From contig CAJOGQ010000011.1 in the NCBI GenBank assembly GCA_905234125.1, forward strand, positions 1 through 38,143: a DNA stretch of 38,143 bases, in the 5' to 3' direction. Under the pieces are notes generated by a model. It made no database searches. It was not told the origin of the DNA and saw only the letters and a list, made by a program, of their open reading frames with translations. The DNA is from an uncultured Bacteroidaceae bacterium. Lineage in GTDB: Bacteria; Bacteroidota; Bacteroidia; Bacteroidales; Bacteroidaceae. Below are positions 1 to 6,788 of the stretch, piece by piece. The position numbers and the translations under genes are program-made. Positions within the stretch are counted from its first letter, which is position 1. Every line of letters starts with the position of its first letter.

Positions 1-156
1 GACGTGGCCACCCTCGCCAAGAACTCCGAGGTGGAGACTGAGGAGACCGACACGGACAACGGCAACGGCACCGTGGTGGACGACAACCAAGGGGGCAGCA
101 GCAGCGACCAGGGCAATGATGGTCCTCCACCAGAGGGAGGCGGCTTTGGAGGTTAA
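1..156 (+). CDS. C-terminal tail of an acidic, Gly-rich protein (5' end outside window)
   Basis: Frame 1 is open from the first base to a TAA at 154-156, giving the last 51 residues of a protein that begins outside the window. The tail is low complexity: an acidic Thr/Glu/Asp stretch (SEVETEETDTDNGN), then Ser/Gly/Gln, and a final PPPEGGGFGG. No domain can be assigned. Acidic Gly-rich C-termini occur on Bacteroidetes HU-like DNA-binding proteins among others, but this is only a resemblance. A 7-bp repeat array follows almost directly after the stop, and a strong terminator hairpin lies about 90 bp downstream, which supports this being a real gene end. Confidence 0.6.
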   Translation, partial: DVATLAKNSEVETEETDTDNGNGTVVDDNQGGSSSDQGNDGPPPEGGGFGG

Positions 157-158
157 CA

Positions 159-186
159 AGTTGACAGGTGATAGTTGACAGTTGAC
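159..186. repeat. Heptanucleotide array (AGTTGAC x4)
   Basis: Four consecutive 7-bp units read AGTTGAC, AGGTGAT, AGTTGAC and AGTTGAC, beginning 2 bp after the stop codon of the first gene. The same unit recurs inside ribF at 28865-28890. Confidence 0.8.
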
Positions 187-246
187 AAAGCTGAATAATC
201 AGAAAAATCAGGTCAATCGTTCCGCAGGAACTTGTTCTTATAAAAG

Positions 247-308
247 GAAATCGAGGAATGGTCAATGGCCATTTCTCGATTTCTCTTTTTCTCTTTTCTC
301 TTTTTACG
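247..308 (+). terminator. Rho-independent terminator of the upstream gene
   Basis: The 15-nt left arm (247-261) pairs with the right arm (269-283) over its full length with one G-U wobble around a 7-nt loop. A pyrimidine-rich run with several T stretches follows to about 305. The orientation fits the plus-strand gene ending at 156. The minus-strand xylanase ends at 333, so the hairpin could also insulate that gene. Confidence 0.75.
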
Positions 309-332
309 GGCGTTTGTGCCCATCCATTCCCT

Positions 333-1754
333 CTATTTTATCACAACCTTTTTGCCATTGATGATATACACTCCCGTTGTCGTGGGTTTATTGATCAGTT
401 CCTGACCTTTCATGTCGTACCAGACGCCTTCGCTGAAATGAGGTGTGATGGGCATAATTCCATCAACCACCCCACCAAGTCCACGCACGAAACCGGCATA
501 GACATGCTTGCGGTAGTAGTTGGTGTCCCAAATGCCTACAGGCGAATTGGGGCGCCATCCGCTATTTGCAGGTGAATCGGTGACATTCCATGGACAGATG
601 CCCCACTGTTGTTCAGGAGGTATGATGCGGAGGTACTCCTTGATAATCCACTCGTAGAAGTTCGCCATCTTCTTGTGCTGCGCCTCTGTCAATTGGCTGG
701 TGGGAATGCTTTCGTAATGGCCGTTAAGACTATATCCCATATCCAGTTCGCTGACACGAACGAGCTTGCCTGTCTTTGCCATGAGCTTGAACATGCCGGT
801 GATGGCTTTCTTCAAGTTGGCTTGCATTCCGCTGTCCTCAAAGTAGTAGAGGTGCATCTGAGTGCCGATACCGTCAATCTTGGTGACGCCATCAGCCTCC
901 CACTTCTTAATCCAATTGATGAGCGAAACGAGCTTCTTGCTCGCCATGACGCCATCCTTATTCACCAAATCCCAGCTGCCCTCAAGATTGTAATCATTGA
1001 TGAAGAGAACCATATCCTCGGGACCATACTTGCGAGCCAGACGACAGGCCTGACGCACATATTCCAGGTCTCCCATGTAATCTTGCCAAAAGAAGTTTTC
1101 GCCACCAACATCCCATGTACTTGTGTCGTCAGGATCATACCCTTCAGCGTGTTGCAACGTGTAATTGCCCTCACCGTCATTCCCTTCGCCTGCAAGCGGC
1201 TCGTTGACGAGATCCCAGGCCTTCACCTTACCGTTGCAAGCCTTCATCATACCCTTGATCCACTTGTCCATCGCATAGACGAGGGTGTCGTGACATTCCT
1301 GCTGAGTGAGAGGAGTCTTGGCTGACTTGCTGGTAAGGAGCTTTAACAACCAGGCTTTGGGCTGTTGTGAATGCCATGCGAGGGTGTGGCCATAGACATT
1401 GAGGCCGGCTCTGGTGGCAGTATTCACAAAGTTCTTCACGGTTGTGAAATTCATGTTGCCATTGGCATCGACCACACTTCCCATCTTCATGGCATTGCCT
1501 GGAACCGTCTCGGTGAAATTCGTGTTAATCAGTTTCTTGACCAGAGACTTGTTGAGATAGTCACTTTCGATTGCCCCAACTCCAAGTTTGAAACTAGGAT
1601 ATTTGGAGTGGTCAATATAGTCCTTGAGAGCTTGATATTCATCCAAATATCGGTAGTTGTCATCGTTAGGCTTACCCAACTCGAATTTTTCCTGTGCAAA
1701 AGCCGAAATCGACAGACTGACGGCCAGGAACAATAAATACATTTTCTTCATCAT
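333..1754 (-). CDS. Secreted GH10 endo-1,4-beta-xylanase
   Basis: Secreted endo-xylanase that cleaves beta-1,4 bonds in the xylan backbone by a retaining mechanism. The 473-residue product starts with a signal peptide (Lys-rich start, hydrophobic core, cleavage near SAFA-Q at residues 20-21). GH10 landmarks appear in order: GHTLAWHSQQP (122-132), DLVNEP with acid/base Glu185, GTQMHL (297-302), and VSELD with nucleophile Glu336. The C-terminus has a WYDMKGQ motif and ends GVYIINGKKVVIK, a short tail also seen on the 935-residue enzyme at 9239-12046. This is consistent with a group-specific surface-sorting or anchoring signal. The gene is divergent from an alpha/beta hydrolase at 1979 and there is no SusC/SusD pair nearby. 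Met1 or Met2 could be the start. A TACCTTTGC promoter box lies upstream. Confidence 0.93.
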   Translation of the reverse strand: MMKKMYLLFLAVSLSISAFAQEKFELGKPNDDNYRYLDEYQALKDYIDHSKYPSFKLGVGAIESDYLNKSLVKKLINTNFTETVPGNAMKMGSVVDANGNMNFTTVKNFVNTATRAGLNVYGHTLAWHSQQPKAWLLKLLTSKSAKTPLTQQECHDTLVYAMDKWIKGMMKACNGKVKAWDLVNEPLAGEGNDGEGNYTLQHAEGYDPDDTSTWDVGGENFFWQDYMGDLEYVRQACRLARKYGPEDMVLFINDYNLEGSWDLVNKDGVMASKKLVSLINWIKKWEADGVTKIDGIGTQMHLYYFEDSGMQANLKKAITGMFKLMAKTGKLVRVSELDMGYSLNGHYESIPTSQLTEAQHKKMANFYEWIIKEYLRIIPPEQQWGICPWNVTDSPANSGWRPNSPVGIWDTNYYRKHVYAGFVRGLGGVVDGIMPITPHFSEGVWYDMKGQELINKPTTTGVYIINGKKVVIK

Positions 1755-1798
1755 AAGTTCGTTTCAAAATCAGCAATCAATGATCAGTTATTTCGGTT

Positions 1799-1807
1799 GC
1801 AAAGGTA
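1799..1807 (-). promoter_or_regulatory. -7 box of the xylanase promoter
   Basis: The minus strand reads TACCTTTGC, the Bacteroidetes -7 consensus (TAnnTTTGY), about 45 bp upstream of the xylanase start. Confidence 0.75.
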
Positions 1808-1814
1808 CGAAACT

Positions 1815-1849
1815 AAATGAAAAGTGAAAAAAAGTGAGTGAAAAAAGTG
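1815..1849. repeat. A-rich heptanucleotide array upstream of the xylanase -7 box
   Basis: Roughly five 7-bp units of the AAGTGAA type (AAATGAA, AAGTGAA, a degenerate unit, GAGTGAA and another degenerate unit) occupy the -15 to -50 region of the xylanase promoter on the minus strand. Confidence 0.6.
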
Positions 1850-1901
1850 CCCACACTACATATCTTTACGCTCGAAGTGAAAGTATTTCGTTATTTTTTC
1901 G

Positions 1902-1910
1902 TACTTTTGT
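1902..1910 (+). promoter_or_regulatory. Probable -7 box for the alpha/beta hydrolase at 1979
   Basis: TACTTTTGT matches TAnnTTTG with a T at the last position. It predicts a leader of about 60 nt before the ATG at 1979. Confidence 0.6.
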
Positions 1911-1978
1911 CGGCAAAATAGAAAAGGAGAAAACAATAATCAATTAAAAACTAAAATATAGTAAAAAAGATAGAAACT

Positions 1979-3037
1979 ATGGTTGTAAAGAATTTATTCA
2001 TGACAGCGATGATGGTCGCTGCAAGTGTGGGGCTTGTGAATGCCCAGACAGAGAAAAAACAAGTGGTGGAAGAAGGCGGTACGGGACCGTTCAAGTCGGA
2101 AGTGGTGGGCGATGCTTCCTGCCCGGGCTTTACGGTGTATCGTCCCCAGAACCTGAAGGAAGTGGTGGCACAGCAAGGTGCCCTGCCTGTGATTGTCTAT
2201 GCCAACGGCGCCTGTTTCAACAATAATGTGGAGATGCGCCTGTTGCTGAGCGAGGTGGCTTCCTACGGTTATGTGGCAGCGGCCATCGGTCCCTACGACG
2301 AAGAGGATGTGATGGCACAATGGAGAGGTGTGCTGAAGTCTGCTTATCCTGAAACCAAAGGAGAGGTCATCATGGCTAACGGTGAGAAGATTCTGCCCAT
2401 GACTGCCGAGGAGAAGAAGGCTCAACAAGAACAACAAGCCAAACAGCGCGAGGAGGCTGCCAAGAAAGCCAAGAAGAACAAAAAGCAGCAGGAGACACCG
2501 CAATTCAGCACCTATCCCAAGATGCTGTTAGAGGTGCTCGACTGGCTGACAGAGCAGAATGCCACCCAAGGTTCGGAGTACTACCATTGCCTCGCACTCG
2601 ATCATGTGGCAGCGATGGGTCAGTCGTGCGGAGGTGCACAGGTGCTGGGTGTGGCCTACGACCCTCGCATTAAGACCTGCGTGATGCTGAACTCCGGCAT
2701 TGGCGACATGGCCATGATGGGCACGACGAAGGAGAATCTGAAGAACCTTCACACGCCCATGTTTTATATGATTGGTGGTCCTGGCGACATTGCCTACGTT
2801 AATGCACAGAAGGATTATGAGCGCATCGCCGACAACATCCCCGTGGTGATGCTCAACTCGAAAGACGGACATAGTGGCACCTACTACGAGAAGCACGGTG
2901 GCAACTATGCCAAGGCGGTGGTGAAGTGGCTCGACTGGCAACTGAAAGGTCGGGTGGGACAGTCTGCTCTCTTCCTCGACGATGAATACCTGAAGATGAA
3001 ATTCCCAGAGTGGCAGGGAGTCCGTAAGAATTTCTGA
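1979..3037 (+). CDS. Secreted alpha/beta-hydrolase (esterase-like)
   Basis: Probable secreted or periplasmic esterase; the substrate cannot be read from the sequence. The 352-residue product has a signal peptide (hydrophobic 6-20, cleavage near VNA-Q at 22-23). A nucleophile elbow GQSCG has candidate Ser216 within an alpha/beta-hydrolase context. Asp270 (GGPGD) and His298 (SKDGHSG) are plausible triad partners. A Lys/Gln/Glu-rich segment at about 143-173 (QQEQQAKQREEAAKKAKK) interrupts the domain before the elbow and is probably an exposed helix. Fold similarity is to the chlorophyllase/acetyl-xylan-esterase-like group (family inference). It is divergent from a xylanase, so a role in removing ester substituents from xylan is an attractive inference but unproven. 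Confidence 0.75.
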   Translation: MVVKNLFMTAMMVAASVGLVNAQTEKKQVVEEGGTGPFKSEVVGDASCPGFTVYRPQNLKEVVAQQGALPVIVYANGACFNNNVEMRLLLSEVASYGYVAAAIGPYDEEDVMAQWRGVLKSAYPETKGEVIMANGEKILPMTAEEKKAQQEQQAKQREEAAKKAKKNKKQQETPQFSTYPKMLLEVLDWLTEQNATQGSEYYHCLALDHVAAMGQSCGGAQVLGVAYDPRIKTCVMLNSGIGDMAMMGTTKENLKNLHTPMFYMIGGPGDIAYVNAQKDYERIADNIPVVMLNSKDGHSGTYYEKHGGNYAKAVVKWLDWQLKGRVGQSALFLDDEYLKMKFPEWQGVRKNF

Positions 3038-3079
3038 GATGGATGCGGTTCCTGAACTATTCTTGTCAAAACTTGGATC

Positions 3080-3754
3080 ATGAAAGTCATCGTATCAAAT
3101 GAGATGGAGCAGATATGCCCCGAGTTTGTGGGGGCATGTTTAGAGGCGGAGGTGGTCAATTCCCCTTACAATGAGGCCTTGTGGGCGGAGATTGAGCAAC
3201 TGGCAGAGAAGTTTCGTGGGGAACTGACCACTGAATCGCTGAAGGAACTGACCAGCATTTCGGCGACCAGAAAGGTGTACAGGGCTTGTGGCAAAGACCC
3301 TTCCAGATACCGTCCTGCTTCTGAGGCGCTGATTCGGCGTGTGCTCCAGGGCAAGGAACTGTATCAGCGCGACACGCTCGTCGACCTCATCAATCTGGCC
3401 TCCATCGCCTACGGATACAGCATTGGCGGCTTCGATGCAGACAAGTTTGTGGGCGACACGCTCACATTGGGCATAGGCCGTGAAGGAGAACTGTATGAAG
3501 GCATAGGCCGTGGCAACATCAACATCCACGGCCTGCCTGTCTATCGTGACGCACAAGGTGGTGTGGGAACCCCAACAAGCGATCATGAGCGAACCAAGAT
3601 GACCCTTGAGACCAAGCATCTGCTCGTCCTCATCAACGGCTACGATGGTAATGAGCAACGTGTCAGGGAGAATGCAGAGTACATTCAGACTTTGCTCCGG
3701 AAGTATAGCCAAAGTGACGGTGGCACATACTTTATTTATCGCTCCGCTTCATAA
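3080..3754 (+). CDS. B3/B4 tRNA-binding-domain protein (COG3382-like)
   Basis: Stand-alone B3/B4 domain, the fold found as an editing/tRNA-interaction module in the phenylalanyl-tRNA synthetase beta chain. The 224-residue protein shows the family pattern: a charged N-terminal helix, LTSISATRKVYRACGKDPSRYRPASEAL at about 55-80 (seen in parts), then LYQRDTLVDLINLAS and YGYSIGGFD, and later the HLLVLINGYDG strand. Free-standing members are proposed to handle aminoacyl-tRNA or free amino-acid-like ligands, but their biochemistry is largely unknown. The gene starts 42 bp after the hydrolase and could share its transcript. Its last 23 bp overlap the 3' end of the convergent flippase gene, and no terminator separates them. 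Confidence 0.8.
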   Translation: MKVIVSNEMEQICPEFVGACLEAEVVNSPYNEALWAEIEQLAEKFRGELTTESLKELTSISATRKVYRACGKDPSRYRPASEALIRRVLQGKELYQRDTLVDLINLASIAYGYSIGGFDADKFVGDTLTLGIGREGELYEGIGRGNINIHGLPVYRDAQGGVGTPTSDHERTKMTLETKHLLVLINGYDGNEQRVRENAEYIQTLLRKYSQSDGGTYFIYRSAS

Positions 3755-5237
3755 GATAGCCGATGCACTCTCGGAGAATCTTGGCGCCGAAAAGCCAGAG
3801 GAGGCCGAGGTAGATAAGGGTGGCCATGAGGATGCGGACGATGAGGAGGATGGGGGGACTCTCAATCCATCGGGTGGCGAACCAGGTGATGAGCATCGTC
3901 ACGCCAGCTGTGAGGAGGAAGGGGAGCATGTCTTTCAAGGCAGAGAGGAAGGGGTAGCGGATTTCCTGGTAGAGGAAACGATGCCAGATGCCCGTCCAGA
4001 GGATGACGATGAGGACGTAGGCGAGAACCATCAAGGTGACGGAATGAGGAATCAGGAATGAGGAATGAGGAATTAGGAATTCAATACCGTGAATCATGAG
4101 GATGGCTCCGAGGATGGCGCATCCTTGGGCAATGACGTTCCACATATACACATCTGATTTGCCTCGCGAGATGATGAGGTTGAAGTAGAGAGTGGCGATG
4201 GGAAGGAAGGCTCCGCCGATGCAGAGGATTTGCATCAGATGAGCGGAGGGGAGCCACTTCTCCTTGATGAGCGTGACGATAAATTCGGGGGCGACGAGGG
4301 CGAGGCAGAACATCACGGGGAAGGAGACGAAGGAGGTGAAACGGAGCATCTTGGAGAAGGCTCGGCGGAGGCGTTCGAGGTCATCGCCCACCTCGACGAA
4401 TGTGGGTTGCGCCACACCTTGCACCATGCCTGTGATGGTGGATGCACCCATCGTGTTCCACTTGTTGGCTTGGGTGTAGGTGCCCACGACGTTCTTGTTG
4501 TAGAGCAAGCCAAGCACGACGGAGAAGATATTGTTGTTCACCTGGTTGATGATGTTGGTGATGAGCATCTTGGAGGAGAAGGAGAACATCTCTCGAATGG
4601 GGGCGAAGAACGTCCACCAGCCTCCTTTTGGGGTCGGAAGGCTCGGGTTCCATCCTGATAGCACCCAACTGAGGATGCTGACCATGAGGTTGAAGGTGAT
4701 GGTCTGTGTGGCAAGCCCCCAGTAGGCCATTCCGTTGTAGGCCATGATGATGCCAACGGTGCCTGAGATGATGAGGGAGATGAGTCCCATGATGGCGAGT
4801 TCGCGCTGTTTGATTTGCCGAAAGAGGATGGCACGTGGCACGATGCTGAAGGAGGCGATGAAGAAGCCTGCGAAATAGTAGCGGGAAAGGTTGGTGAGGA
4901 TGGGCTCGTGGTAGATGTAGGCGATGAGGGGGGCGCAGCAGAAGAAAAGGACGTAGAGGATGAAACTGACACCGATGTTGAACCAGAAGACGGCGTTGTA
5001 GTCGTGGTGGGTGGCGTTGCGCTTGTTGGTCAAGGCTGTTACGAACCCGCTGTCCTGCAAGGAGTTGGCTACGAGGGTGAAGATGGTGAGCATGCCGATG
5101 AGTCCGTAGTCGGCCTGGTCGAGCTTACGTGCCAAGACGATGCCGAACACAGCGTTCAGCACCTGCATGGCTCCGTTGTTGAGGGCTCCCCACAGGAAAC
5201 CTCGGGCCGCCTTCGTCTTCAAATCAGTTGTAAGCAT
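3732..5237 (-). CDS. Polysaccharide flippase of the MOP/Wzx family
   Basis: Integral inner-membrane flippase of the lipopolysaccharide/teichuronic-acid exporter type, expected to translocate lipid-linked oligosaccharide. The 501-residue sequence is almost entirely hydrophobic helices (about 12-14). The N-terminus is typical of the family: AARGFLWGALNNGAMQVLNAV, then a LARKLDQADYGLIGM segment. No glycosyltransferases adjoin it, so the substrate is unknown. A six-unit 7-bp array at 4041-4082 is translated in frame as FLIPHSSFLIPHS between two late membrane helices. The start overlaps the upstream lipoprotein gene by 14 bp, and the 3' end overlaps the convergent B3/B4 gene. Confidence 0.85.
   Translation of the reverse strand: MLTTDLKTKAARGFLWGALNNGAMQVLNAVFGIVLARKLDQADYGLIGMLTIFTLVANSLQDSGFVTALTNKRNATHHDYNAVFWFNIGVSFILYVLFFCCAPLIAYIYHEPILTNLSRYYFAGFFIASFSIVPRAILFRQIKQRELAIMGLISLIISGTVGIIMAYNGMAYWGLATQTITFNLMVSILSWVLSGWNPSLPTPKGGWWTFFAPIREMFSFSSKMLITNIINQVNNNIFSVVLGLLYNKNVVGTYTQANKWNTMGASTITGMVQGVAQPTFVEVGDDLERLRRAFSKMLRFTSFVSFPVMFCLALVAPEFIVTLIKEKWLPSAHLMQILCIGGAFLPIATLYFNLIISRGKSDVYMWNVIAQGCAILGAILMIHGIEFLIPHSSFLIPHSVTLMVLAYVLIVILWTGIWHRFLYQEIRYPFLSALKDMLPFLLTAGVTMLITWFATRWIESPPILLIVRILMATLIYLGLLWLFGAKILRECIGYLMKRSDK
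4041..4082. repeat. In-frame heptanucleotide array (GGAATGA x6) inside the flippase gene
   Basis: Six adjacent 7-bp units (GGAATGA, GGAATCA, GGAATGA, GGAATGA, GGAATTA, GGAATTC; plus-strand reading) total 42 bp, so the reading frame is kept and 14 residues are added with a 7-residue protein period (FLIPHSS). Confidence 0.85.
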
Positions 5238-5778
5238 TCACAATCTGTCCGTTGTAGTTGATGCGATAGCGGTAGAGGCCTCGACGGGTGATCAGATCGG
5301 CATCCTCAGGCACATGGTAGATGACGCCTGAGTTGTTGAGGTCGTAGGTGACACCACACTTGGCACACTTGGCATAACCGTCGTTGGAGAGCGTGAGCCG
5401 ACGGTCGGCACGATCGCAGATGGGACAGGCGAGGTCGTAGCAGAGGACTTCGCCGAAGTTGTTGGTGCCCACGATGAGTCCGCCGAGTCCAAGTCCGAAG
5501 TTCTTGTTGAGAGCATCGATGGTGTAGTCGGTGGTGCTGCTGGCGCACTTCATCGTCACCTTCGTCACCCCATCCACCACATGCTTGCGGATGCTGGCGA
5601 ACTGTCCTGGATTGCCCATCACCTGGAAGAGCTCCGTGTATTGGAAGGCATCGAAGTAGCAATAGACGTACTCACGTTTGGAGAACATCGTGGTGGCGTC
5701 GTCACTGCATCCGCAGAGAATCCATAGACAAGAGAGAAGTGAAAAGTGAAGCGTGAAAGCTCTCAGTTTCTTTTTCAT
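5224..5778 (-). CDS. Cys-rich putative lipoprotein (Rieske-like or zinc-ribbon-like)
   Basis: Function unknown. The frame is open from 5826, but the MKKKL start at 5778 gives a clean lipoprotein signal peptide with lipobox LCGC and a mature N-terminus of C-S-D-D (184 residues). The second half carries CPIC, then YAKCAKCGV about 17 residues later. This four-Cys arrangement resembles a zinc ribbon, or a Rieske-like fold without the usual His ligands. The sequence GLGLGGLIVG precedes it. It lies 38 bp after the aldo/keto reductase gene, and its 3' end overlaps the flippase start by 14 bp, implying translational coupling. The signal-peptide coding region contains a three-unit 7-bp array (5737-5757). 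Confidence 0.75.
   Translation of the reverse strand: MKKKLRAFTLHFSLLSCLWILCGCSDDATTMFSKREYVYCYFDAFQYTELFQVMGNPGQFASIRKHVVDGVTKVTMKCASSTTDYTIDALNKNFGLGLGGLIVGTNNFGEVLCYDLACPICDRADRRLTLSNDGYAKCAKCGVTYDLNNSGVIYHVPEDADLITRRGLYRYRINYNGQIVNAYN
5737..5757. repeat. Heptanucleotide array (AAGTGAA x3) in a signal-peptide coding region
   Basis: Three 7-bp units (AAGTGAA, AAGTGAA, GCGTGAA) encode FTLHFS-type residues of the lipoprotein signal peptide on the minus strand. Confidence 0.65.
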
Positions 5779-5816
5779 ACACATTATATATGTTATAGGA
5801 CTTTGGCTACAGAGCG

Positions 5817-6788
5817 TCAGAACCAAAGTGAAGGATTGCTGATGATGTTGTTGATGTGCTCCATCTCTTCTGCGCTGAAGGTGAGGTTTTGGAGCGTCTC
5901 GAGGTTGTTCTCCAACTGTGCCACAGACGATGTGCCGATGATGCAGGAGGTCACGCGTTCGTCAGCCAACACCCAAGCGAGCGCCATCTGCGCCATGCTC
6001 TGCCTGCGTTCCTTGGCGATGAGAGCCAGTTTCTTCACAGCTTCCACACGTTCTGGCGTCACTTGGCTTTCTTGAAGGAATCCTGTGCTTTTAGAGGCTC
6101 GACTACCTGCAGGGATGCCGTTGTCATACTTGCCAGTCAGCAATCCCTGTGCCAAGGGAGAGAAGCAGATGATGCCACTGCCGTTGTCGGAGGCAATCTG
6201 GAAGTTGTTGTTCTTAGCCTTTGGGTCGAACATGGAGCATCGGTACTGACTCAGCAAACAAGGCACATGCGCCTCCTTCAGGATGTCGTAACACCGTTGT
6301 TGCAACTCAGGCGGATATTTCGAAATGCCCACATACAAGGCCTTTCCTTGACGGACGAGGTCGATAAGTGCCTGCATGGTCTCCTCGATGGGTGTCACAC
6401 CGTCGTAGCGATGGCTGTAGAAGATGTCGAAATAATCCAAGCCCGTCCGCTTGAGGCTCTGGTCGCACGAGGCAATGAGGTTCTTCCGACTGCTGTTGCC
6501 TCCATACACTCCAGGCCACATGTCATGCCCTGCCTTCGACGAGATGAAGAGCTCATCACGATGAGAAGCAAGGTTCTCCTTCAGGATGCGTCCGAAGTTC
6601 GTCTCAGCCGACCCTGGCTCTGGACCGTAGTTGTTGGCTAAGTCGAAGTGACAAATCCCTGCATCGAAAGCCTTCAAAACCATCTGCGTCGCCACAGAGA
6701 AGTCATCCACGCTGCCAAAGTTGTGCCACAAACCGAGTGACAGCACAGGGAGTTGCACTCCGCTCTTACCACAATATTGATAGATCAT
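5817..6788 (-). CDS. Aldo/keto reductase (YghZ/L-glyceraldehyde-3-phosphate reductase-like)
   Basis: Cytoplasmic NADPH-dependent carbonyl reductase, 323 residues with a TIM-barrel fold. The catalytic tetrad is visible: Asp49 and Tyr54 (HFDLANNYGP), Lys85 (ISSKAGH) and His126 (YSHRYDG). The GHDMWPGVYGG insertion after the Lys strand and the GISKYPPE and FSPLAQGLLTGKY segments match the Kv-beta/YghZ branch, whose members reduce L-glyceraldehyde 3-phosphate and methylglyoxal-like aldehydes. The physiological substrate here is inferred only. Its ATG overlaps the argH stop by 4 bp, so it belongs to the pyrE-argH transcript. Confidence 0.88.
   Translation of the reverse strand: MIYQYCGKSGVQLPVLSLGLWHNFGSVDDFSVATQMVLKAFDAGICHFDLANNYGPEPGSAETNFGRILKENLASHRDELFISSKAGHDMWPGVYGGNSSRKNLIASCDQSLKRTGLDYFDIFYSHRYDGVTPIEETMQALIDLVRQGKALYVGISKYPPELQQRCYDILKEAHVPCLLSQYRCSMFDPKAKNNNFQIASDNGSGIICFSPLAQGLLTGKYDNGIPAGSRASKSTGFLQESQVTPERVEAVKKLALIAKERRQSMAQMALAWVLADERVTSCIIGTSSVAQLENNLETLQNLTFSAEEMEHINNIISNPSLWF

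Noticed and set aside
609..1325. 238-residue plus-strand reading frame opposite the xylanase
   Set aside because: It lies fully antisense to a gene with clear GH10 motifs, and it has no domain, promoter or signal of its own.
333..3037. Xylanase/esterase pair as a SusC/SusD polysaccharide utilisation locus
   Set aside because: No SusC, SusD or local regulator is in the window; only the two enzymes are present.
5856..6641. 261-residue plus-strand frame opposite the aldo/keto reductase
   Set aside because: Shadow of the reductase gene; no recognisable protein features.
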